This document shows positions 25,283-33,847 of a DNA stretch of 46,401 nt, piece by piece. Every line of letters starts with the position of its first letter. Positions within the stretch are counted from its first letter, which is position 1. The stretch comes from an uncultured Acetatifactor sp. (GTDB taxonomy: Bacteria > Bacillota > Clostridia > Lachnospirales > Lachnospiraceae): the NCBI GenBank assembly GCA_910584235.1, contig CAJTZD010000032.1, positions 1 to 46,401 on the forward strand, read 5' to 3'. The notes beneath the pieces are model-generated. The model made no database searches. It saw only the letters and a list, made by a program, of their open reading frames with translations, and was not told the origin of the DNA. Made by a program: the position numbers and the translations under genes.

Positions 25283-26473
25283 TTATCCGCGGAACAGTTC
25301 CTCCAGCTTATCCTCCCTAAGCTGCGCACCGATGACGCAGAACTTTCCTGTGACTTCCGGCTTTCCTGTCCTGATGTCGTGCTCCTGGGGAACATAGTCA
25401 AAGTAGACCCATGTGCCGTCTTCCGCAGGCACCATGCCCTTGGCGCGCAGGATCGCGCCGTATTCTCCGCTGTCCAGGGAAGTCAGGATACTCTCAATGC
25501 GCTCCGCCGTGAATTTGGCAGGCGACTCCTTGCCCCAGCTGGTAAATACTTCGTCCGCATGGTGGTGGTGATGATGCTCGTGACCGCAGCATTCCTCCCC
25601 GTCGTGGTGGTGATGCTCGTGACCGCAGCATTCCTCCCCGTCATGGCGGTGATGCTCATGGCCGCAGCATTCCTCTCCGTCATGGCGGTGATGCTCATGG
25701 CCGCAGCATTCCTCCCCGTCGTGGTGGTGATGCTCATGGCCGCAGCATTCCTCTCCGTCGTGGTGGTGATGCTCATGGCCGCAGCATTCCTCCCCGTCGT
25801 GGTGGTGGTGATGGTGCGCATGCTCCTCTTGGGTGCGCTCCAGCACCTCTTTCATCATGTCCTCCAGGGTATCCGCCCCCTCTATGGTCTCCAGGACAGC
25901 CCTGCCCTCCAGCTCTGCAAGGGGTGTGGTAATGATCGTAGCCTTATTATTGTGCTCCTGAATCAGCGCCACGCACTCCTGCAGCTTAGCGGCATTTACT
26001 TTGTCCGTCCGGCTTAAAATAATCGTCCCCGCATACTCAATCTGATTGATGAAGAATTCTCCGAAATTCTTGATATACATTTTCGCCTTGGAGGCGTCCA
26101 CCACTGCCACAGCGCTGTTCACCTGCACCTCCAGGTCAGCCGCCACATTCTCTACCGCGCGCAGCACATCCGAAAGCTTCCCAACTCCCGAGGGCTCAAT
26201 GAGAATGCGCTCCGGCGCATAAGTCTCGATGACCTCTTTCAGAGAAGTCCCGAAGTCCCCCACCAGCGAGCAGCAGATACAGCCGGAGTTCATCTCCTTT
26301 ATCTCTATTCCGGACTCTTTCAGGAATCCGCCGTCGATGCCGATTTCCCCGAACTCGTTCTCAATGAGTACGGTTTTACTGCCGTCCAGGGCCTCTTTCA
26401 AAAGCTTCTTGATCAGCGTCGTCTTTCCGGCCCCTAAAAATCCTGATACCACATCTATTTTTGTCATTCTCAT
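25283..26473 (-). CDS. CobW/COG0523 GTPase with His-Cys repeats
   Basis: 396 residues, a metal-handling GTPase, likely a zinc chaperone. The start at ATG 26473 follows AAAGGA; ATG 26467 is an alternative. P-loop GFLGAGKTT (11-19), GCICC metal site (Cys65, Cys67, Cys68) and the NEFGEIGID switch are complete. Between the GTPase core and the C-terminal domain are six 13-residue repeats of DGEECCGHEHHHH (about residues 226-303), a large metal-binding loop. The C-terminal domain ends with the WVYFDYVP segment. A second CobW-like gene follows. Confidence 0.93.
   Translation of the reverse strand: MRMTKIDVVSGFLGAGKTTLIKKLLKEALDGSKTVLIENEFGEIGIDGGFLKESGIEIKEMNSGCICCSLVGDFGTSLKEVIETYAPERILIEPSGVGKLSDVLRAVENVAADLEVQVNSAVAVVDASKAKMYIKNFGEFFINQIEYAGTIILSRTDKVNAAKLQECVALIQEHNNKATIITTPLAELEGRAVLETIEGADTLEDMMKEVLERTQEEHAHHHHHHDGEECCGHEHHHHDGEECCGHEHHHHDGEECCGHEHHRHDGEECCGHEHHRHDGEECCGHEHHHHDGEECCGHEHHHHHHADEVFTSWGKESPAKFTAERIESILTSLDSGEYGAILRAKGMVPAEDGTWVYFDYVPQEHDIRTGKPEVTGKFCVIGAQLREDKLEELFRG
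25565..25798 (-). repeat. Six 39-bp tandem repeats inside the CobW gene
   Basis: Six in-frame copies of a 39-bp unit encoding DGEECCGHEHHHH; two copies have HHRH at the end. DNA copies differ at a few positions, so the array can expand or contract without frameshift. Confidence 0.95.
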
Positions 26474-26631
26474 GCCATCCTTTCTCCCGGGTCCTATCCA
26501 TAATTGCCCACCAAAACACGCAGTGCGCTCCCTGAACCCACCTTTTCCTATTTTCCCCCAAAAGGGAACGATTGTCAATAAGTTGAGATAAATTTCATAA
26601 TTGTCAAACGCTTTTCTGTGTAGGATGACTA

Positions 26632-26660
26632 TTGACAGATTGTGGTCAAAAGCTTATTGT
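26632..26660 (+). promoter_or_regulatory. Promoter of the traX-like gene
   Basis: Perfect TTGACA (26632-26637), a 17-bp spacer and TATTGT (26655-26660), about 40 bp before the ATG. The region between this and the CobW start holds three TTGTCAA/TTGACA words in both orientations, which may be a regulator site. Confidence 0.6.
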
Positions 26661-26701
26661 ATGATTAGGAGCTTAGAAAGCTCCCGGGAAAGGAATTTAC
26701 C

Positions 26702-27715
26702 ATGGAAAATACAGATAATAACACCCCGCAGGCTGCTCCCCTCTTTGGAGAGCAAGGATATATAAGCGGAAGCACTGTCAAAATCATTGCCGTGATCGCC
26801 ATGTTTATCGACCACACCGCCGCAGCGGTGATTGCCAGATATCTGGTACATGGCATACAGACCGCCATAGCTGCTGGAACGGCCCATGCCTGGGAACAGG
26901 AGCATACGGCGCTTTATGAGGCCTATTATTTCATGCGGGATATCGGTCGGCTGGGCTTCCCGATTTTCTGCTTTCTGCTGGTGGAGGGATTCCATCGGAC
27001 AAGGAATGTCCGGAAATATGCCCTGCGTCTGGGCATATTCGCCCTGATTTCGGAGCTGCCTTTCAATCTGGCCATATGCGGCCAGGTATGCAATCCCGGA
27101 TATCAAAACGTATATTTTACCCTGCTGTCCGGTCTTGTGGCCCTCTGTGCTTTCCGGTTCCTGGAGACGTACGCAAATGCGGGCAAAAAGGATATGCCTG
27201 CACTTTTACGAATCCTGTTTCTGGTCACAGGCATACTTCTCCCCGCTGTATTTGTGCATATAAGCGATACGCTGAATATAGCCGGGCAAAAAAAACGGTT
27301 CATAGCCTGTGTTCTTGTAAGCGGGGTGCTCATAATAGGCCTCTTTTTATGCGGCATGCGTCACGGGCTGCGGCGTGCGGAAGCCATAGGCGCAAATCTG
27401 ACAGCCCTGTCTCTGTGTATGATTGCGGCGGAGCTTCTGTGTACGGATTATGCCGGAATGGGCGTGCTGACCATTGCGGTAATGTATCTGTTGCGCAGAC
27501 ACAGAGTATTATCCATGGCTGCGGGCTGCGCGGTGCTTTCAGTCATGACCCTGTCGGAGCTCCCGGCCTTTTTCGCCGTCATCCCCATTGCTCTGTACAA
27601 TGGCAGGCGGGGACTGAAGATGAAATATTTCTTTTACGCGTTCTATCCCCTGCATCTGGCCTTACTGTACATCGTGGCTGTGCTGATGGGATTGGGCGGC
27701 GTGGCGCTGCTGTAG
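26702..27715 (+). CDS. TraX-family membrane protein
   Basis: 337 residues with about nine membrane spans. TraX signatures: IAMFIDHTAA near the N-terminus, YFMRDIGRLGFPIFCFLLVE, and FYAFYPLHLALLY at the end. The family is named after the F-plasmid pilin acetylase, but chromosomal clostridial members probably acylate another cell-surface substrate. AAAGGAA precedes the ATG. The ABC transporter genes follow 27 bp later and could be co-transcribed. Confidence 0.88.
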   Translation: MENTDNNTPQAAPLFGEQGYISGSTVKIIAVIAMFIDHTAAAVIARYLVHGIQTAIAAGTAHAWEQEHTALYEAYYFMRDIGRLGFPIFCFLLVEGFHRTRNVRKYALRLGIFALISELPFNLAICGQVCNPGYQNVYFTLLSGLVALCAFRFLETYANAGKKDMPALLRILFLVTGILLPAVFVHISDTLNIAGQKKRFIACVLVSGVLIIGLFLCGMRHGLRRAEAIGANLTALSLCMIAAELLCTDYAGMGVLTIAVMYLLRRHRVLSMAAGCAVLSVMTLSELPAFFAVIPIALYNGRRGLKMKYFFYAFYPLHLALLYIVAVLMGLGGVALL

Positions 27716-27742
27716 CGAAATTACTTTTGGAGGACATGTATC

Positions 27743-28462
27743 ATGCTGGAAGTCATTCATTTAACAAAAAAATACGGTAAGACCCTGGCCGTGGACGATG
27801 TGGGGTTTGCTGTGCCGGACGGACAGACAGGAATCCTTTTAGGCCCCAATGGTGCCGGGAAATCCACGGTCATCAAAAGCATCGCAGGGCTTTTGCGGTT
27901 CCGGGGCGCCATCCGCATTCAGGGACAGGATTCCCGCAGCCTGGAAGCGAAGAAACAGTTTGCCTATGTGCCGGAACTCCCCTATATGTACGACGCTCTC
28001 ACGGTACGGGAACACATGGAATTCATCTGCAGGGCCTATGGCATAGCTGTCCCGGAGGAAAGGATAGAATCCCTCTTTCACAGATTCGAGCTCTCGGACA
28101 AGCAGGACAAGCTGGGCAATGAGCTCTCCAAGGGCATGATGCAGAAAGTCAGCATTTGCTGCGCCCTTGTAATCAATCCGAAAGTGATTCTCCTGGACGA
28201 GCCCATGGTAGGCCTGGACCCGGCGGCCATTAAGGAACTGAAATCCCAGATTCTGGAACTGAAAGAGGCCGGCTGCACTGTACTGATCAGCACACATATG
28301 CTGGAAATGGTAAAGGAATTGTGGGACGTGACTTTTGTGATGGACAAGGGCCATATTCTTGGCACCTATACAAAGGAAGCCCTGGCCAGCGAAGATCTGG
28401 AGGAACTCTACTTCTCCGTCACAAAACAGACCGCGGAACAGGACGCCGGGGATGGGAGGTAG
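27743..28462 (+). CDS. ABC transporter ATP-binding protein
   Basis: 239 residues. Walker A GPNGAGKST, signature LSKGMMQKV, Walker B VILLDEPMVGLDP and the H-loop STHMLE are complete. The shape is that of ABC-2 type exporters. GGAGGA lies upstream. Its membrane partner starts 3 bp after its stop. The cargo is unknown. Confidence 0.95.
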   Translation: MLEVIHLTKKYGKTLAVDDVGFAVPDGQTGILLGPNGAGKSTVIKSIAGLLRFRGAIRIQGQDSRSLEAKKQFAYVPELPYMYDALTVREHMEFICRAYGIAVPEERIESLFHRFELSDKQDKLGNELSKGMMQKVSICCALVINPKVILLDEPMVGLDPAAIKELKSQILELKEAGCTVLISTHMLEMVKELWDVTFVMDKGHILGTYTKEALASEDLEELYFSVTKQTAEQDAGDGR

Positions 28463-28465
28463 GCT

Positions 28466-30043
28466 GTGGGAGCGATAGGATATCTGTATAAAAAGACATT
28501 GATCAATAGGGCAAAGACTGCCCTGCGCAAGCCGGCCACTTATTTCCTGCTGGCCATGATCCTCTTCTACTTTACCATAGTTCCCATGTCGCTGAAGACA
28601 TTGGTAGCGGACACCGGAATCGGCACCCCCGAGGGTATGGCGGGCATGCTGACGGTGATTGCTTTCTGGCTGATTCCGGCCAACTTAATCGCCTACGCAA
28701 AACGCAGGGGGCTGGTGTACCGGGGGAGCGATGTGCACTTTCTCTTTCCTGCGCCGGTTTCTCCCAAACGGGTGCTGATCTACGCCTATGTCCGTACTCT
28801 GTTCATGCAGATCCTGATCAATCTGTTCGCCGTGGTATACGGCGGCATGCTCTTCCTGGTGGATGGCTGGCGGCTGGCCCTCTACTTTGTCTTTTCGATT
28901 ATAGTGGAGAATCTTCTGGAGGGAAGCATCATGCTTCTGCTCTACGGCTCGGAACGCATGCAGGAAAGGCAGCGCCGCCTGGTGGTAAAGACCGCTTACA
29001 GCCTTGTGGTCATATTGCTTTTGATGGCTGTCTTTACTTATCTGAGGGAGGGGCTCACCGCAAATCTTCTGGCCCGTTTCCTGCACAGCGACATGATACA
29101 GATGGTTCCGGTGATCGGCTGGTATATCGCCGTGGTGCATCTGCTCCTCCTGGGTCCCACCGCAGTGAATGTGGCGGGATGTGTGTGCTATGGGCTGTTT
29201 TTGATCGCCATGCTGACGGCGGCCTGGCGGATGAAGTGCACCGGGGCTTATTATGAAGACGCCATGAAGTTCGCGGACGATTACGAGGAGGTTCTGGCCA
29301 GCCGCAATCAGGGAGATGCCGTGAGACGGCTGGGCAAAAAGCAGAAGTTCAAGCAGGCCAGCATCCGTTGGCGCGGGAAAGGAGCCGCCGCCCTGTTCTA
29401 CAGGCAGCTTCTGGAATATAAAAAGAGCAGGTTCTTTATCTTCAACATTAATTCCGTGGTAGCTCTTTTAGCGGGAGCAGGGCTTTCCTTTCTGTACAAA
29501 AGCGAAGGAGGCTTTGGGGAACTGGAAACCTATCGGATTTTCTTTGTGCCTGCCGTGGCAGCTTACATGATCTTCATCTTCGCCGGCTTCGGCGGAAAAT
29601 GGGCAAAGGAACTGAAATCCCCCTATACCTATCTGCTTCCGGACTCTCCGTTCAAAAAGCTTCTGGCAGCCACCATGATACAGCATGTGCAGAGCCTGTT
29701 AAACGGCTGCCTGATGACAGTGCCCTGTGCCGTTGTCATAGGCCTGGAGCCTGCCGAGGCCCTGCTTGCCATTGTCTTTTACATGGCTCTGTCCGCCGGC
29801 AAGCTGTACTCGCTGGCCGTGGCTCAGATCATTGCCGGTTCTGCCCTGGGCAACACCGGCAGACAGCTGATCCAGATGCTGCTTTTGTCCGTTGCCATAT
29901 TTGTCTCTGTCATGGGGGCCATCCTGGGGATGTCCATCGGGGGCAAACTGTTTGCTCTGGGAATCATGAACCTGTTTCTGATCTTGTTCACCGGCATTTA
30001 TATGGTGATTGCCGCTCTGAATTTTTACAATATTGAGACTTAG
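28466..30043 (+). CDS. ABC exporter membrane protein
   Basis: 525 residues, with the putative ABC exporter pattern: pairs of membrane spans at the N-terminus (about 20-75), a central set, a hydrophilic loop (about 260-310), and a C-terminal group of spans. GTG start with GGGAGG just before it. It pairs with the ATPase at 27743-28462. Its stop codon overlaps the stop of the convergent XRE gene, with no terminator between them. Confidence 0.85.
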   Translation: MGAIGYLYKKTLINRAKTALRKPATYFLLAMILFYFTIVPMSLKTLVADTGIGTPEGMAGMLTVIAFWLIPANLIAYAKRRGLVYRGSDVHFLFPAPVSPKRVLIYAYVRTLFMQILINLFAVVYGGMLFLVDGWRLALYFVFSIIVENLLEGSIMLLLYGSERMQERQRRLVVKTAYSLVVILLLMAVFTYLREGLTANLLARFLHSDMIQMVPVIGWYIAVVHLLLLGPTAVNVAGCVCYGLFLIAMLTAAWRMKCTGAYYEDAMKFADDYEEVLASRNQGDAVRRLGKKQKFKQASIRWRGKGAAALFYRQLLEYKKSRFFIFNINSVVALLAGAGLSFLYKSEGGFGELETYRIFFVPAVAAYMIFIFAGFGGKWAKELKSPYTYLLPDSPFKKLLAATMIQHVQSLLNGCLMTVPCAVVIGLEPAEALLAIVFYMALSAGKLYSLAVAQIIAGSALGNTGRQLIQMLLLSVAIFVSVMGAILGMSIGGKLFALGIMNLFLILFTGIYMVIAALNFYNIET

Positions 30044-30393
30044 GTCTCTCTGTGCAGATGCCGCATATATTTCACAAAATCCACGACTGTGGCCTGGGTG
30101 CCCTTGTCCAGGGACAGGACGGTATTGACTATGTCCTGTGCCGTAAAATCCAGGGCCACATAGCAGTTCAGGACTTCCGGTGGACAGCGGTATTCCGTGC
30201 GCCCTAACAGGTAGTCCGTGGTAACCCCGAAGAAGTCGGCCAGCTTGCACAGCGTTTCCAGATCCGGGGAATGCACGCCGTTCTCATAGTTAGAGATCGT
30301 ACCTACGGACAAATTCAACAAAGAGGCCATCTCTTTTTGGCCAAGTTCCTTTTCTTTGCGTAGATTTGCCAGTGTATCGCCGATTCCTTTCAT
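30040..30393 (-). CDS. XRE-family helix-turn-helix regulator
   Basis: 117 residues. HTH_3 domain at about 6-62 (LGQKEMASLLNLSVGTISNY), with a C-terminal tail of about 50 residues likely used for dimerisation. GGGGAGG precedes the ATG. It has a strong promoter and a palindrome in its leader that may be its own operator. It is tail-to-tail with the ABC permease and divergent from pyrF. Confidence 0.92.
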   Translation of the reverse strand: MKGIGDTLANLRKEKELGQKEMASLLNLSVGTISNYENGVHSPDLETLCKLADFFGVTTDYLLGRTEYRCPPEVLNCYVALDFTAQDIVNTVLSLDKGTQATVVDFVKYMRHLHRET

Positions 30394-30412
30394 GGAGCGC
30401 CTCCCCTTTTTG

Positions 30413-30422
30413 TATCCGGATA
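30413..30422. promoter_or_regulatory. Candidate XRE operator palindrome
   Basis: Perfect 10-bp palindrome TATCCGGATA about 20 bp upstream of the XRE start codon and downstream of its predicted start site, a usual place for self-repression. No protein-binding evidence. Confidence 0.35.
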
Positions 30423-30449
30423 TCGGTACTATTTTAAAAGATTCTGCGG

Positions 30450-30477
30450 ATTATAAAATATGTTTTCACGAATGCAA
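30450..30477 (-). promoter_or_regulatory. XRE gene promoter
   Basis: Minus strand TTGCAT (30477-30472), a 16-bp spacer and a perfect TATAAT (30455-30450). Confidence 0.7.
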
Positions 30478-30545
30478 TAATTTTATTCTGATATTTTAGT
30501 TTTTCTAAATTTTTACCTGTCTGGTGTTTCCAAAAATGACATGGA

Positions 30546-30574
30546 TTGACTTTGCGCATTGGCAGTGATAAGAT
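30546..30574 (+). promoter_or_regulatory. pyrF operon promoter
   Basis: TTGACT (30546-30551), a 17-bp spacer and TAAGAT (30569-30574), about 50 bp before the pyrF ATG. Confidence 0.7.
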
Positions 30575-30622
30575 GTCTGTAAGAAAAAAGCGGTCTGACA
30601 CCGCGCAGGAAAGAGGTAAAGC

Positions 30623-31567
30623 ATGATCAACAAATTGATTGCAAAGATTCAGAAAATGAACGCGCCCATTGTAGTAGGCCTGGATCCTATGATGAAATTC
30701 GTACCGGACCATATCCGAAAAGCCGCTTTCTCAGAATACGGCGAGACCCTGGAGGGCGCTGCGGAAGCTGTATGGCAGTACAATAAGGGCATCGTGGACG
30801 CCATCTATGACCTGGTGCCGGCAGTAAAGCCCCAGATCGCCATGTATGAGCAGTTCGGCATTCCCGGGCTGATTGCTTTCAAAAAGACCATTGATTACTG
30901 CAAAGAAAAAGACCTGGTGGTCATAGGCGACATTAAGCGCGGCGATATCGGCTCTACCTCCGAGGCTTACGCAGTGGGACATCTGGGACAGGTATATCTG
31001 GGAAGCGGGAGTTATTATGGCTTCGATGAGGATTTTGCCACTGTGAACCCTTATCTGGGTTCAGACGGCGTAAAGCCTTTCCTGAAAGTATGCGCCCAGG
31101 AGAAAAAAGGAATCTTCGTGCTGGTAAAGACCTCAAATCCCAGCAGCGGTGAACTCCAGGACCGTCTGGTAAAGGACGGAGACACCCAAAAGCCCCTCTA
31201 TGAAATCGTGGGCGGCATGGTAGACGCCTGGGCTCGGGAGTATATGCCCGGGCAGGGCAATTACAGCTATGTCGGCGCCGTGGTGGGCGCTACATATCCG
31301 GAACAGGGGAAAATTCTCCGGGAAGTCATGCCCAAATCCTTTATCCTGGTGCCGGGTTATGGCGCACAGGGCGGCAAAGGCGCGGATCTGGTGCATTTCT
31401 TTGATAAAGACGGGCTGGGGGCTATCGTCAATTCCTCCAGAGGTATCATAGCGGCATACCAGCAGGAGCAGTACGCCCGCTTCGGCGGCGAATGCTATGC
31501 GGACGCTTCCAGAGCCGCAGTGCTGGCCATGCGGGAGGACATCGGGACCGCCCTGGGCAGACTGTAA
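30623..31567 (+). CDS. pyrF: Orotidine 5'-phosphate decarboxylase
   Basis: 314 residues, the longer clostridial form. It makes UMP from OMP, the last step of de novo synthesis. The catalytic segment VVIGDIKRGDIGSTSEAYA carries the Asp-Lys-Asp set; GLDPMMKF is near the N-terminus and the phosphate-binding VPGYGAQGG and NSSRGI are at the end. AGAGG precedes the ATG. It is followed in a TAATG overlap by a lipoprotein protease and then by a glycosyltransferase, so it heads a three-gene operon away from the pyrBI genes. Confidence 0.96.
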   Translation: MINKLIAKIQKMNAPIVVGLDPMMKFVPDHIRKAAFSEYGETLEGAAEAVWQYNKGIVDAIYDLVPAVKPQIAMYEQFGIPGLIAFKKTIDYCKEKDLVVIGDIKRGDIGSTSEAYAVGHLGQVYLGSGSYYGFDEDFATVNPYLGSDGVKPFLKVCAQEKKGIFVLVKTSNPSSGELQDRLVKDGDTQKPLYEIVGGMVDAWAREYMPGQGNYSYVGAVVGATYPEQGKILREVMPKSFILVPGYGAQGGKGADLVHFFDKDGLGAIVNSSRGIIAAYQQEQYARFGGECYADASRAAVLAMREDIGTALGRL

Positions 31568-32235
31568 TGGCTGTGTCGCTTCTGATCTTGGGTCTGCTTT
31601 TGGCTCTCACCGGCTGCGGGCTTGCTAAGCCTCCCGCAAACGTTCCCTTTTCCGAAAACGGGTCTCCCCAATACTTAGTGTCGGTAAGTACCGGGGAGAC
31701 GGTGGGAAGCGGTATCCTTTATCAGGCGGATGAGGCCTGCCTGTATGTGCTCACTGCCGCCCATGTATTATCCAAAATGACGGCAGGCCAGGAGGTTTCC
31801 ATATGTTTTTTTGACGGATGGGAGGTTTCCTGCGCCAATATATTCTTTTCCGGGACCTCGGACCTGGCCATGCTGGAGATTTCCGCGGTTGAAATACCGG
31901 ATGAACACAGAGAACTCTATGCGTGCGCTGCCCGGGACAAAGAAAGCTTTGACAGGCTGAGACCCGGGGACGGCTGCACTGCGCTGGGACTGACAAATGA
32001 AAAGAACTGTGTCCGGAATGAGGGCAATCTGCTGGAACCCTGGATTTACATGGAAGACTATGGGCAGTACATGCTTTGGGCAGATGTGAGCATACAGCCC
32101 GGAATGTCAGGCGGCGGGCTTCTTGACGAAAAAGGGCGGCTGATCGGAATCCTCTCCGGCGGCAGCGAGGACGGAGAACTTGCCGCAGTTCCCTTAAGCC
32201 TCATCCTGCAATTTATGGCAGATATGGGCAAATAG
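31567..32235 (+). CDS. Lipoprotein trypsin-like serine protease
   Basis: 222 residues. Signal MAVSLLILGLLLALTGCG has a lipobox with Cys17. The trypsin fold follows, with the triad His66 (LTAAHVL), Asp99 (TSDLAML) and Ser181 (PGMSGGGL). No PDZ domain, so unlike HtrA. It would act on the outer face of the membrane. The start ATG overlaps the pyrF stop (TAATG) with no good binding site, suggesting coupled translation. The open frame extends upstream inside pyrF but lacks a start signal. Confidence 0.85.
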   Translation: MAVSLLILGLLLALTGCGLAKPPANVPFSENGSPQYLVSVSTGETVGSGILYQADEACLYVLTAAHVLSKMTAGQEVSICFFDGWEVSCANIFFSGTSDLAMLEISAVEIPDEHRELYACAARDKESFDRLRPGDGCTALGLTNEKNCVRNEGNLLEPWIYMEDYGQYMLWADVSIQPGMSGGGLLDEKGRLIGILSGGSEDGELAAVPLSLILQFMADMGK

Positions 32236-32296
32236 AGCTTTTCCACCCGGCAATAGGGCTGGCATGGAGAAATTTTGCGAATAAGGAGAGTTGATC

Positions 32297-33847
32297 GTGC
32301 ATCGGATACATGTATCGCGTCATATCTATGCGCTCTTCCTGCTGTTTGGGGCGGCGCTGTTTTTAAGGGCATACCGCATCACTCAGGTTCCGGATATCGT
32401 ACATATCGACGAAGCCGGGCTGGGATACAATGCATGGTGTCTGGCAAATTTCGGGATAGACCGATATTTCAATGAAATGCCCGTTTATCCTGAGAATTTC
32501 GGCGGCGGACAGAGTCCATTATATACTTATCTCGTAGTACTTTTGATCAAGACCGTCGGCAAAGGGTCCCTGTCCCTGTTTCTCTTAAGGCTTCCGGGGC
32601 TTATTTTCAGTATGCTGGTGGTGCTCTTTGGCACAGCGCTGATTTCCGCGGTATATGAAAGCAGGAAAGTCACCCTGACGGCTACTCTCCTGCTTACTTT
32701 CTGTCCCTATTTCATCATGCACGGTCGTTATGCCTTAGACTGTAATCTCATGTTGGGCTGCTCTACAGTGGCCCTCTGGCTGCTTGCCCGGTATGTCAAA
32801 ACCGGCAGGCTCTCCCATTTGATCGCCTACAGCGTATCTTTCGGCCTTGTAATGTACTCCTATGCACTGAGCTATATTGTGGTACCGATTTTCCTGTGCC
32901 TTATCACCCTTTACATGCTCTGGTGCCGCAAGATCACTTTCCGGCGGGCCCTGCTGTCAGCCCTGTGCGTATGCGTCACTGCGCTACCCATCTTGCTCTT
33001 TGTCTGTATCATGCTCTTTGAGCTGCCCTCCATGAGCTTCCTGGGATTCACCGTTTCCCCCACGGCAGCTTCCCGGCTGGCGGATATTACATTATCTAAT
33101 TTTCGCAATAATGTGATAGATATCATAAAATGCACATTGACCCATGACGGACGGCCTCTGGACGCGGTCAGTCCCTTTTACACCATGTACGGGATTTCCA
33201 TTCCTTTTATCCTGGCAGGTTTCGCCGTCTCCTGCCGCCGATGGCTTGCGGATATCCGGTCGCGAACCTATAGTCACGGTTTCCTGTTCTTTTCCTTTTA
33301 TGCGGCGGGGCTTACGGCCATCGGCCTTTCCCACGGCTATCTCTACCGGGCCAATTATCTGTTCATTGCTTATCTGTATTTCCTGGTATGCGGGATTGTA
33401 TCCGTATACCGATTTGTCCGGGCGTTTCGGACATATTTCATCGCCGGACTGGGCGCTGCCTATGTACTCTGTTCGGTTCTGTTTATCAGGTATTACTTTA
33501 CCTCCTACTCTCCGGCAGAGACCATCCCGCAATTTGTGCCGGACTGTGAGGCCGTAATCTATGCCCGATCCCTGCCGGGCATAGATGATATTTATCTTGA
33601 CTACTCCGGCGTATCGGAATTCTACACCGCCTTTTTCCCCCGGTCTCCCTATCTAATCGCAGAGACTGCCCATGAGGACGGTTTTGGAAATCTCCATTTC
33701 GCCATCACTGCCCAGACGCCTATAAACCCTGAAAACGCTTATTTAGTCCTGAAAAATAACGGGGCGTTTCTGGACGCTTTAAACGGATCCGGATACTCAT
33801 GGGAAATCGCGGAATATTCCGCTCATTATCTCTACTATTCCCCGTAA
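32297..33847 (+). CDS. GT39-type membrane glycosyltransferase
   Basis: 516 residues with about ten membrane spans. The first loop HIDEAGLGYNAWCLANFG carries the Asp-Glu pair of PMT/ArnT-type (GT-C) enzymes that use polyprenyl-phosphate sugars. The GTG at 32297 is preferred, 8 bp after AAGGAG; a TTG at 32291 is too close to that site. The C-terminal 80 residues are a soluble domain. The acceptor is unknown. Its stop codon directly abuts the stop of the convergent degenerate regulator. Confidence 0.85.
   Translation: MHRIHVSRHIYALFLLFGAALFLRAYRITQVPDIVHIDEAGLGYNAWCLANFGIDRYFNEMPVYPENFGGGQSPLYTYLVVLLIKTVGKGSLSLFLLRLPGLIFSMLVVLFGTALISAVYESRKVTLTATLLLTFCPYFIMHGRYALDCNLMLGCSTVALWLLARYVKTGRLSHLIAYSVSFGLVMYSYALSYIVVPIFLCLITLYMLWCRKITFRRALLSALCVCVTALPILLFVCIMLFELPSMSFLGFTVSPTAASRLADITLSNFRNNVIDIIKCTLTHDGRPLDAVSPFYTMYGISIPFILAGFAVSCRRWLADIRSRTYSHGFLFFSFYAAGLTAIGLSHGYLYRANYLFIAYLYFLVCGIVSVYRFVRAFRTYFIAGLGAAYVLCSVLFIRYYFTSYSPAETIPQFVPDCEAVIYARSLPGIDDIYLDYSGVSEFYTAFFPRSPYLIAETAHEDGFGNLHFAITAQTPINPENAYLVLKNNGAFLDALNGSGYSWEIAEYSAHYLYYSP

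Noticed and set aside
25064..26017. Plus-strand frame with repeated Met/Ala/Val hydrophobic units
   Set aside because: It is the complement of the His/Cys repeats in the CobW gene; the GTPase motifs are on the minus strand.
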